Positions 55,101-64,000 of a DNA stretch of 64,000 nucleotides are shown here, piece after piece. Under the pieces are notes generated by a model, which made no database searches, was not told the DNA's origin, and worked only from the letters and a program-made list of their open reading frames with translations. The translations under genes were made by a program, and so were the position numbers. This DNA comes from Lycium barbarum (lineage: Eukaryota > Streptophyta > Magnoliopsida > Solanales > Solanaceae). The stretch is from assembly GCF_019175385.1 (NCBI RefSeq), contig NC_083345.1:120221657-120285656 (forward strand), in the 5' to 3' direction. The first letter of the stretch is position 1. The number at the start of each line of letters is the position of its first letter.

Positions 55101-57837
55101 GAGGCAGTTATCAGTTTAGTATTGGCTTTCAAAGGATTCAAAACTATGGAGATGTTATTTTTTGTCATCATCTTTCTGTTTCCTATGTCTAGAAATATAT
55201 ATTTTGGGGTTGATTTATAGTACTAATATTTGGACGAGAAAGTTTTTGGGGCCGGAAGATTATAAAAATTTGAGCTTTCTAATTCCTTTACTACTGGAAT
55301 TCATATAAGATATAACAGCTTGCTAATCACAAAATGGATGATTTTATTCTAATGCTTACATGTTGTCTGAAGTATCATCGTTAACTTTCTCTTTAGTGTT
55401 ATGATTCGCCAGTACAATATTTTCAAATTACTTTCTTTGATTTAAATCAAATATTGTTGCAGTAAAGAAGACAATCTAACGAAGTTTTTTTTTTTTTTTT
55501 TTTATAATAATGAAAATGCAATATATGATGGAGGCAGAGGAGAAGCAATATATGTTGCAGTTACGCTTTTCTTATCATCTGATTAGATAAGGATTTAAAA
55601 TTTCTCTTGATGTCTACCATGAAATAGCTTAAGATCCACTTTTGGTGGTAACTTTCCTCTTTCAGCATCTTAAGGTAGCAATTATTCCTTTTTTCTGTGT
55701 GTTGCTTATTGAAATGCAGTTTTATCTAGACACAATAGTTCAAATTTTTTTACTTCCATTTTGCAAGACAATACATTTGTGTGATGTTTAGTTCTGTTGA
55801 TGGAGAGTCGGCATTCAAAATTTGTGGAGCGGATAGTGTGTGATTTAGCATTTGCTACTATCAATAATGGCACAAAAGAATAATAACATACAGATAAATA
55901 CCAGTACAGTTGCCGCCAAGAAAATTGTAAACCATCCAAGCTGCAATTCTCATTTACTGAATAAGAGATCGAAAGCTAAGGCCAGTACCTTTTAATTCTG
56001 ACAAGGTTTACTCCCTAAATCATTTCCTTCTTGATATTAATTTTATTCTTCAAGTAATTTCTTCGTGGGGTTTCTCTATATAGGTTTTCTGTTTCTATTT
56101 CAGTTTACGGTTTGTATCTATTTTTTCGGTAAATATTTTCTTACTTTAGAGTTTTATTTTCTTAATACCAGCATCTTCAAAAAATGTTGGGAAGCTTGAC
56201 GTTGTATTTCTCTCTAAGTTCGAGTCTCATACTCACTCTTTTTCTTCCTTTTGAAAAATTCTTTAATTGAAATAGTTATATGACCAGTTGAAAATTTTAT
56301 TTTGCATTAGAAAAGAACCAAAAAGTTTCTTATATTACGTGACAAAACAGAAAGAAAATGTTAACTTTACTGGCTAGATTTCATACCTTAACAGAAGTAT
56401 AACAACCAATGAACATGATCCTGCTATATTTTAATGTTGAGGTAGGAAAGTTTATGTGTTTCTTTTGAAGATGTCAAGTTTTATGACTAGTTTTTTCATT
56501 GCTTAGCTGAAATATATCATGCAAAACTACTAAAAGTTCAAACATTATGCATAAATTCAAATGTAGCAAAAGAGTTGTTAGCAAAAAATCTTGGAGTTGC
56601 AACTTTTGCTTATTGTGTATGTGTGCTGAACACATTATTCAGTTCGCGTCAGCGTTCTAATTTAACTATGACAAGTAATTCCTTACCTTTAGTTCTGATA
56701 TCACTTAAACCCTTACACTTGGGAATTTGTCCAACAGGAAAAGGAAGAGGAAAGACTGAAATTGTGCAAGAGTTACTAAGTGTGTTTTCTACTATGCTAA
56801 AGGTAAGGATTAAAATATCATAGGAAATATAGTAGTCTCCAGTTCTTTGGCATTGACTTTTTAAATCGTTTGGGTAATATATATTGTAGGCTGCTGAAAT
56901 AATAAAATCAACATCCGAGATAGAGATCTCAACATCTGAAGAAGCAGTTAAGCACCTCAAAAACAGATTGACTTCACTAGGAAGAGAACTACAATATGCC
57001 AAATTTAAGGTAACAATAATCCATAATATTTCGATCATTTTTGCTTCATCAAAAGCCTCAAGTGCTTATAGTGAAGTCTTTTATAGTTGTCTGTTGGGGA
57101 TCTTTTTTTAATGAAGAGACAATTTTGTGATACGAATTGTGTAAAGTGGATAACTTTTAAAAGGAAAGTGTAAAATGGAAGACTTTGAGCAGGAATTGTG
57201 TAGAATTGAAGACTTTTAGTAGAAAGTGTTTTGGTTCTAAAGAATAAAATCTTGTGGAGAAATTTGGAGAGGAGAACATTAAACTGGGAAATTTGGAACT
57301 CTTTCAGTTAAATTTTGTGTAGGAACCATTTAGCTAGAAATCTTTTGGTAATGTCTTGTGCATGTGTTGATTTCTCTGGAGGTATCCTAATTCCTTCAGC
57401 TATGCACGTTAAAACTGAATTTGAATTGTTGATGCAGGCATGAGGAACGCCAAAATAGGTAGTCCTAATTGTTTGTGTAGTCATTGCAATGTGTTTCTAC
57501 TATCCGCTGGGTGTTTCCTTTGCTGCAGAGGACAATGAAAGGATATTCTCAAGGAGATAGATAATAAATGCCAATCATAATCTTATTTATGCCTTTAGTA
57601 CAATTCAAGTCCTATGATGAGTTGAGCTTGATTATTTCCTAAATTCTGAATAGATGTAATTTACTATAGTTTTCTAATTGTCTTCTCTATTCCTCTTTTT
57701 GTACAATTCATCTGCATGAGGTAAATGTCTCTCGCTCTATGTGTCAAATTTCAGTATTATATTTTCCTATTAATTTCAAGGCATATGATCGTGCTGCGAT
57801 TAAATATGAAAGACTTCATGCAGATATCAATTTGAAT
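52058..57837 (+). CDS. Putative multi-exon coiled-coil protein gene, partial and unrecognised
   Basis: Candidate exons with matching phases are: 52058-52093 ([12 protein letters not shown], donor GTAAAT); 54841-54887 (acceptor [22 protein letters not shown] plus two bases, donor GTACGC); a weak 55463-55483 segment (KEDNLT); 56738-56802 ([21 protein letters not shown]); 56890-57009 (40 codons, phase 0 to 0, starting [20 protein letters not shown] and ending [11 protein letters not shown]); and 57781-57837 ([19 protein letters not shown], donor GTCAGT). The 56890 and 57781 exons are helical, charged and without stops, so a coiled coil is likely. I do not recognise the family. The RTE LINE would sit in intron 1, and the Athila-like element at 58192 in a later intron or just beyond; further exons may lie right of the window. 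The linking of exons is inference. Confidence 0.35.
52122..54780 (-). mobile_element. RTE-type LINE with deletion of the RT core
   Basis: Minus strand: a GA- and CCGG-rich 5' leader (about 54780-54200), then an APE-type endonuclease frame (54185-53553) with [34 protein letters not shown] and [12 protein letters not shown], continued in another frame (53583-52462) with [28 protein letters not shown] and then [57 protein letters not shown] and GRGRPKKYW. One missing base near 53620 separates the frames. Between WDRT and [10 protein letters not shown] the whole RT palm upstream of the catalytic Asp-Asp motif is absent, without frame loss. The 3' end has the SINE-like tail and (TTG)n, seen as CAA repeats at 52122-52161. 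It encodes no working RT. Confidence 0.92.
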
Positions 57838-58191
57838 GTCAGTTTTCCTTTTTATTAACTCTTTTTTCTCTCTATTGCTATAATTTATTCTGTCTTATAA
57901 TATTTTTAGTCTTTATTAGTTATACTTGATTCGGTTTTGGCTTAATGGAATTACTAGACGTTGCTTGTGAAGGAAGACATTATCGAATGTTGTGCCATGC
58001 CTTAAATTTGATATTATGGGATACCAGAGTATTATGTTGTTATTAATATGTAGATTTGATATTATGGAATACCAAAGTATTATGTTGTTACTAATGTGGC
58101 ATGAACTATTCGATGAAACGGTCATAATTTAATCCTTTGTGATAGTCAAGTATCTGCTTAGCATGTCTCCAACATATTATTCAAACGTGCT
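54781..58191. other. Intronic or intergenic DNA around the candidate exons
   Basis: Apart from the candidate exons at 54841, 55463, 56738, 56890 and 57781 there is a possible 9-base microexon at 55666-55674 (CTCTTTCAG, CATCTTAAG, GTAGCA). Otherwise there is AT-rich DNA with a T run at 55486-55503. A duplicated 60-base word (TTTGATATTATGG(G/A)ATACCA) occurs at 58007-58090. Confidence 0.35.
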
Positions 58192-59516
58192 TGATGAGTC
58201 GTGAAATTACGGGATATTCGATGCTAATTCCTTAAGCTTTTGTGACTCATTAAGCACTTTTATTGTTACTTTTTTGTGTATTTATGTTGTTTTGTAGGAT
58301 TAGATGCCCGGAGAGCATAACGGAGCAAAACAGACCAAAATAGAGCAAAAATAGAACAATCTACACTTTCTGACAGCATCTGCTAATAGCACATGCTGCA
58401 GCATGTTGAACCCGCGAGTAGCACTTGGTGCAGCACATGGTGACAGAGAAATTGGCACAACCTGCTACGGTTTTGGCACAACCTGCGATTAGCATGTTGA
58501 ACCTGCGACACAACCCGCGAGTAGCACTTGGTGCAGCACATGGTGACAGAGAAATTGGCACAACATGCGACACAACATGCGATTAGCATGTTGTGCACGA
58601 GGGTATTGTTATCCAGATTTTATTCCCGTTTTTGGAATGATATAAATACTCTTTTAGGGTTTGTAATAGACATCTTTGGCCATTTTCATCAAGTTTGGAG
58701 GCTAGGGTTTTTCTACACCATTGGAGGAGAAGATTGGAAGTACTTCAATGAGATATTTCTTAATCCTTTCTTCAATTCCTTGTTTTGTATTGCATATCTA
58801 AGTGTGTAGCTTTCTATTCCATTACTTGAATCTTGTTTATGAAAATATTCTTGATTAAAGTTTGGTTTGAAACTCTTGTTTTGCTTATGTATTGAATGAT
58901 TGTTATTGCTATTGAAGTGAGTCTTTGTTGATTTAATTAATCTCGTTCTTGAATGTTTCCAAAGGGATTAGCTAACCTTAGGACTCACCCATTTACTTAG
59001 ATTGAGCTCGGAAGAGGAAATCTAGGTTGGAAAAGATTAATTAACAAGAATTTGGGTCATTAAACCCATCTAATAACTTGAGCTCGGAAGAGGATAGTTA
59101 CTTGAGGTTAAATTGATTGTGCCTAATATCACACTCTAAGGCTTGAAAAAGCTTAAAGTGAAATTCATTGATTTGGTTGGAAGACTTTCAATGAGATTTT
59201 ATAAATCATTATCTATTGACATAAACCCGTTCTTAGTTGTAAAATCGTGAATTACATTGGATCGTTACTTGAGTGTAATTTCCTTTGTATCCAAACTTGT
59301 GGCCATTGATCTTTTTACTCGCTTTCCAGGTTAGTTTATATTTCCGCATTGGTTATAATTTTCTCCAAAAACCAAAATATCATCTATCGTTTGGCTTTAA
59401 CTTAGTTGGTGAAAGTTCCTTACTTTCTTAATCGTCTAGCATATTGTTCCCTGTGGGATCGACCCCGACTCATAGTTGGGTAAATTATATTGCATACGAC
59501 CGTGTACACGTTATCA
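58192..59516 (+). repeat. 5' LTR of the Athila-like element
   Basis: It lacks 26 bases near its 3' end (between GTGTACAC and GTTATCA) that the 3' LTR retains as TTTCTCTTTGAGGAGTAGAT plus six. It has repeated GTAGCACTTGGTGCAGCACA and TTGGCACAACCTGC modules at 58380-58600, one module more than the 3' LTR. A TATA-like ATGATATAAATACTC is at about 58637. Confidence 0.92.
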
Positions 59517-59520
59517 AAAA

Positions 59521-59538
59521 TGGCGCCGTTGCCGGGGA
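59521..59538 (+). promoter_or_regulatory. Athila-type primer-binding site
   Basis: TGGCGCCGTTGCCGGGGA lies just inside the 5' LTR and is the usual binding site of Athila-like elements (commonly ascribed to tRNA-Asp). Confidence 0.85.
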
Positions 59539-59661
59539 ACAATTTGGCGTATGCGAGTTAGTTTGGGATTTAGCTTACTTGCTTTGGTCCAAACTTGTGA
59601 ATATTTGTGTTGTTGTTTCATTGTTTTATTTGATTCTTATATATATAAATTTTTTTTTAAA

Positions 59662-60663
59662 ATGGCATCATTCCATGAAAATGGGTCGGATGGAAGTTGT
59701 TCATGCTTTGATGACCTTTGTCCCTATTGTGGAGGACCCCACTCTTGGCAAAATTGTTTAAAGTCTCCCGGGGGAGCATTGTGCGCACAATCTCGAACCC
59801 ATGAGTGGAGCATATGTGATAGATGTGGTGGTCAAAATGGCCATTGGGCTAATTGTGCTTATGTGTCCTTCCCTTCCCCGAACCCCCACTATGACGATTC
59901 TACTTTTTGTTGTGACAATGATAGGGAAATGGAAGTGGAAGAAGTTGAGAATAGACAAAATGGAGAGTTCAAGCTCATGATGGAATGCCTACTTGAAGGA
60001 GGAAATGAAAAGCAAAAAGCCTTGGAGGAGTACTTGGAAACTAGTCTCCAAAATGACTTGATGAATGAATACAAAAATCTTCCGTGGGCATTTGAATAAA
60101 ATCAAGAAAAATTATCAAATGCTCAATATGAGGAGAGAATTCCCATGTTGGAGGCCAATCATGAAAAGGAGGAATCAAGAATTGAAAATCCTCCAAAAGA
60201 ATCCATTTTCATTAGAGATGCCAAAGAAGAAAAGAAATTAGAGTCAACAGTTGTCTTGAAAAAAATGGTGGAAGTTGACTCTAGTTTGGGGGAAAATGAG
60301 AATGTCAAAATCCGGAAAAAATTGCAAATTGGGAGGTTGAAATCTCACTCCAAGCATTTTTCAACATTGGATTTGTATGGTGATATGGGAATTGAGCCAC
60401 ATACATCCATGTTGGATGGTGAAGAAGAAAGACAAGTGTCTTACATCTTGCAATTTGAAGGAGTAAAAAGGCAAAATGACATTCCTCATTTGAAAGCCAA
60501 GAAGTGCAAAATGAAGAAATTAACGTTTGGCTTGTTCATCTACTTACCACCCCCACCGCTCGTGGTCACAAACTTGAGTCCAAGTTGGGTGCCCAATTCA
60601 AAAGCTCCAAATGGCGAGAAAAGCGGTAAAGTTGGCAATCGTCGTGCCGCGACGTTAAATTAA
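59662..60663 (+). pseudogene. Gag-like double zinc-knuckle protein of the non-autonomous element, one in-frame stop
   Basis: The start MASFHENGSDG at 59662 is chosen because upstream residues in the same frame derive from the LTR/PBS junction. Residues 20-32 form C-x2-C-x3-H-x4-C (CPYCGGPHSWQNC) and residues 52-65 form C-x2-C-x5-H-x3-C (CDRCGGQNGHWANC), both zinc-knuckle-like. An acidic, helical part follows (EVEEVENRQNGEFKLMMECL). A TAA at 60097-60099 stops the frame, but the same frame continues open to 60663 with a charged region and a basic end, GNRRAATLN. The whole would be 334 codons, one of them a stop. The GCGCTTGGTGGGAGGCAACC sequence just after the final stop is typical of the region downstream of Athila-like ORFs. 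A nucleic-acid-binding packaging role is likely. Confidence 0.8.
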
Positions 60664-60824
60664 GCGCTTGGTGGGAGGCAACCCATCGTTTTTACAATCT
60701 TAAATCGTTTTTGAAATTTTCGTTTTTAGAATAACTTAGTAGATTATTTTTGACTAATCCACAAAGTTTTAGAATTTTTAGAGCTGTTTTGAGCTGTTCG
60801 AGTTTTCAGAGCAGCCACAGATGG

Positions 60825-60965
60825 TTTCAGGTGACATCACCTGCGAATCGCAGGTCATGCCTGCGAGTCGCAGGTGCTGACAAGAAAAAAGTGACATCAC
60901 CTGCGAATCGCAGGTCATGCCTGCGAGTTGCAGGTACTGTCGCAGGTGCTGCTCGCAGGTACTGC
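60825..60965. repeat. Palindromic CACCTGCGA / TCGCAGGT cluster
   Basis: A 62-base block, GTGACATCACCTGCGAATCG plus CAGGTCATGCCTGCGAGT(C/T)G and CAGGT, is repeated directly (about 60828 and 60889), followed by further TCGCAGGTGCTGCTCGCAGG words. Each unit is itself nearly palindromic, so strong stem-loops are expected. Confidence 0.85.
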
Positions 60966-60969
60966 CACT

Positions 60970-62508
60970 AAAAAAAAATCTTTCCCTCAAATTATTTTAT
61001 GTTTTGTTTTGATTATGTGCAGTGAGGACACTGCAATGTTTGTAGTTGAGGGTGACATGTGGTAGCACGTCATATTTTGAAACTTACTCAAATTTTTCAA
61101 AATTTTGTTCTTTTAATATGTTGTGGATTAGTCACTCTTATTATTTTCTTTTCTTTCTTAGCTTCTTTCATTAGTCTTGTAGTTTAGGTGTAGGTGCTCC
61201 TTTGAGGAAAAATGTGGAAACTCTTAGCTTGTTTGGTACTAATAGAGTTAGTCTCTTGCATGTGAAATTGAAATGCGAATACCCCTCCAAATTGTTTTGT
61301 GAAAGTTAAAAAGCAAGGTGCATAGGAAAGAATGATCTTTGTGACAACTTTTTGGTGACTCTTTACCTACTAGTTGTGTTTACTTTGGATTATAAGATAT
61401 TGCACTAGTTGATCCATCTAGACTGGTTCATATGCCATGTGTGGTGAGTGTTTGTTGAATAATTCTTGTGTTTACTTTTATCATCTAGAACTTGCCCGGT
61501 TAGACTTTCAATGCTAATTTTGATTATGTTGTTTGAAGATATGACCTTGGGCTATCTTTGTGATTTTTGAAAAAAGCCTCTTTAGCCGTTCTAGCCTACC
61601 ATTGTATAAATAATATCACTAGTAACCCCATTTGAGAATATGACCTTTCATTTGATTGCCACATTACAAGCCTTTACCCTTTTCGATGAAAAGTCTCTCT
61701 TTTGAACCCTTCCCTCCTTGAATACGAAATTGTGAATTTGAGGCCAAAAACCTAAGTTGGGGGTGTTAGTGTTGTTTGAGAGTGGTGAAGGTTGGTGTTG
61801 TGGAAAAGCCAAAAGAAAGGAAGAAAATTTGAAAAATACAAAAAGGTTGCAAACTTTTTATGCAAAAAAATGTATCTTAAAAAAAATTAGAAATCAAGAA
61901 AATGGTTGCACAAAAAAAGAGGTTGGAATAATTTGGGAAAACTAGTATGCAAAGGAAGGAGTGATGTTTTGAAATGAAGAGGAAAGTGGACAAAATGTAT
62001 GTGTAGTGTTCAAGGAGGGCGTAGTCACTTGTATCCCAAATACTTATCCTACCCTTCCCTAAGCCTACATTACAAGCTTAAAAAGGGCAAACTTATGGTG
62101 TGATATTTGTTAGCACTAGAACTTCTTTGTTGAGTGTGAGCGACTTTTGTGTATTTGTCCCTTGCATCGTTGTTGTGAATATAGTGATTTTGGGACTTTC
62201 TTTCTTGTGAGGGCATATGGATTACGATAGATTGGTGATGTTGAAAAATTCAAAGTTGTGTCAACTGAGCATATCTAGTAAGCTAGTGATTTTGAATCAC
62301 TTATTGAGGCTTGAGTGTAGTTGCTTGATGGTTTTAAATCTCTATTGCATTCTTGAAAATTGTATTTTGAAATGGGGGAGTTAGTTGGTTGAAGCTTCAC
62401 ATGCTTGTAGCCTAATTGTTGGTACCAACCAAAGTCATGTTTTTGTGCTTAAAATGGATCCTCATTGAGATCTTTGTTTTGATTTGCTTGAGGACAAGCA
62501 AAGGCTTT
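60970..62508 (+). other. Non-coding 3' interior of the Athila-like element
   Basis: No open frame with family features is present. Text-like repeats typical of the region between the last ORF and the PPT are seen (TTCTAGCCTACCATTG, ATTACAAGCCTTTACC, AAGCCTACATTACAAGC). Words of the same type (CCTACCAAATGACATTATCC, AAGCCTACATTACAAATCC) occur in the interior of the Tat/Ogre-like element at 41520-42140, which suggests shared ancestry of the two 3' regions. Confidence 0.55.
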
Positions 62509-62521
62509 AAGTTGGGGGTGT

Positions 62522-63843
62522 TGATGAGTCGTGAAATTACGGGATATTCGATGCTAATTCCTTAAGCTTTTGTGACTCTTTAAGCACTTTTATTGTTACT
62601 TTTTTGTGTATTTATGTTGTTTTGTAGGATTAGATGCCCGGAGAGCATAACGGACCAAAACGGACCAAAATAGAGCAAAAATAGAACAATCTACACTTTC
62701 TGGCAGCATAGCACATGCTGCAGCATGTTGAACCCGCGAGTAGCACTTGGTGCAGCACATGGTGACAAAGAAATTGGCACAACCTGCGATTAGCATATTG
62801 AACCTGCGACACAACCAGCGAGTAGGACTTGGTGCAGCACATGGTGACAGAGAAATTGGCACAACATGCGACACAACATGCGATTAGCATGTTGTGCACG
62901 AGGGTATTGTTATCCAGATTTTATTCCCGTTTTTGGAATGATATAAATACTCTTTTAGGGTTTGTAATAGACATCTTTGGCCATTTTCATCAAGTTTGGA
63001 GGCTAGGGTTTTTCTACACCATTGGAGGAGAAGATTGGAAGTACTTCAATGAGATATTTCTTAATCCTTTCTTCAATTCCTTATTTTGTATTGCATATCT
63101 AAGTGTGTAGCTTTCTATTCCATTACTTGAATCTTGTTTATGAAAATATTCTTGATTAAAGTTTGGTTTGAAACTCTTGTTTTGCTTATGTATTGAATGA
63201 TTTTTATTGCTATTGAAGTGAGTCTTTGTTGATTTAATTAATCTCGTTCTTGAATGTTTCCAAAGGGATTAGCTAACCTTAGGACTCACCCATTTACTTA
63301 GATTGAGCTCGGAAGAGGAAATCTAGGTTGGAAAAGATTAATTAACAAGAATTTGGGTCATTAAACCCATCTAATAACTTGAGCTCGGAAGAGGATAGTT
63401 ACTTGAGGTTAAATTGATTGTGCCTAATATCACACTCTAAGGCTTGGAAAAGCTTAGAGTGAAATTCATTGATTTGGTTGGAAGACTTTCAATGAGATTT
63501 TATAAATCATTATCTATTGACATAAACCCGTTCTTAGTTGTAAAATCGTGAATTACATTGGATCGTTACTTGAGTGTAATTTCCTTTGTATCCAAACTTG
63601 TGGCCATTGATCATTTTACTCGCTTTCCAGGTTAGTTTATATTTCCGCATTAGTTATAATTTTCTCCATATACCAAAATATCATCTATCGTTTGGCTTTA
63701 GCTTAGTTGGTGAAAGTTCCTTACTTTCTTAATCGCCTAGCATATTGTTCCCTGTGGGATCGACCCCGACTCATAGTTGGGTAAGTTATATTGCATACGA
63801 CCGTGTACACTTTCTCTTTGAGGAGTAGATTTGGACGTTATCA
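62522..63843 (+). repeat. 3' LTR of the Athila-like element
   Basis: It is almost identical to the 5' LTR, keeps the 26-base segment before GTTATCA, and has fewer of the GCACAACCTGC modules. It is followed by the GTGCT duplication. Confidence 0.93.
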
Positions 63844-63848
63844 GTGCT

Positions 63849-64000
63849 ACATCTTATTTATCACCCTGCAGCAGAACTGCAGTAATTGCAAGAGGACAGG
63901 GAGGAATGAGGATGCGAAAAGAAAAGAAAATACAAAACTGTATTTGTTTTGTTTTCATGCTTCAAATTAAGCCTTTGTGTTTTCTCATACTGATATTATT
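63849..64000. other. Right flank, no feature recognised
   Basis: This 152-base flank continues the DNA interrupted at 58191. It contains CCCTGCAGCAGAACTGCAG, a possible acceptor region, but no exon can be defended. Confidence 0.3.

Larger units (their letters stand above)
58192..63843 (+). mobile_element. Non-autonomous Athila-like LTR retrotransposon, 5.65 kb
   Basis: The LTRs (58192-59516 and 62522-63843) begin TGATGAGTCGTGAAATTACG and end ACGTTATCA. GTGCT flanks both sides (58187-58191, 63844-63848). Four bases after the 5' LTR is TGGCGCCGTTGCCGGGGA (59521-59538), the primer-binding site common in Athila-type elements. The PPT AAGTTGGGGGTGT (62509-62521) abuts the 3' LTR. The interior of about 3 kb holds one gag-like reading frame and no protease, RT or integrase. 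The two LTRs are almost identical apart from small indels, so insertion was recent. Confidence 0.94.

Noticed and set aside
58361..58598. Cys-rich open frames on the minus strand in the LTR (also 62596-62899)
   Set aside because: They arise from repeated GTGCAGCACATGG-type modules in the LTR; the frame differs between copies with module number.
60145..60663. Separate second gene downstream of the zinc-knuckle ORF
   Set aside because: It is in the same frame as the first part with only one TAA between, so one interrupted reading frame is the simpler view.

Overview
This window is nuclear DNA from a flowering plant, very probably a member of the Solanaceae. It is AT-rich, its genes are split by introns, and it is crowded with repeats whose style is typical of nightshades: RTE-type LINE/SINE tails ending in (TTG)n, tRNA-headed SINEs, GAGCC(C/T)GTTTGG-ended MITEs, CCGACGGAC-type CACTA ends, and Tat/Ogre-like and Athila-like LTR retrotransposons. 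I cannot name the genus from the sequence alone.

Left part (1-19 kb) holds the recognisable genes. A small unrecognised acidic ORF (109-552, +) is followed by the first two exons of a DUF1664-family gene (1581-1818, -). About 3.7 kb away in head-to-head orientation lies an apparently intact five-exon plastid fibrillin gene of the FBN2/PAP3 type (5526-11505, +). Its promoter and first exon are present four times in tandem; only the last copy is usable. An intact two-exon DPM2 gene (13028-13365, -), the small membrane subunit of dolichol-phosphate mannose synthase, follows. Beyond it are a 5'-truncated L1 LINE and a minus-strand SINE flanked by a perfect 19-bp duplication.

Middle (19-32 kb) is gene-poor: MITEs, a decayed pogo-like transposase end, a five-unit 139-bp tandem array, microsatellites, a solo LTR, and exon-like minus-strand segments of an unrecognised gene.

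32195-47607 is one 15.4-kb LTR retrotransposon with perfect TG..CA termini, a CCCAC target duplication, a primer-binding site and a polypurine tract, but no gag or pol. Its 5' LTR carries a nested CACTA-type element that contains a 304-bp higher-order tandem array, a 945-bp MITE, a 25-G run, and a promoter deletion. Its 3' LTR carries a private 351-bp tandem duplication. The interior has a 41-bp minisatellite with a SINE inside.

Right part (47.6-64 kb) contains exon-like pieces of a plus-strand coiled-coil gene, apparently interrupted by an RTE LINE lacking most of its RT domain (about 52.1-54.8 kb, -) and by a 5.65-kb non-autonomous Athila-like element (58192-63843, GTGCT duplication) that encodes a two-zinc-knuckle protein split by one stop codon.

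The window shows no operon-like system. Its main interest is structural: repeated capture and duplication of a gene's 5' end, nested non-autonomous retrotransposons with asymmetric LTRs, and several independent tandem arrays being born inside transposons.
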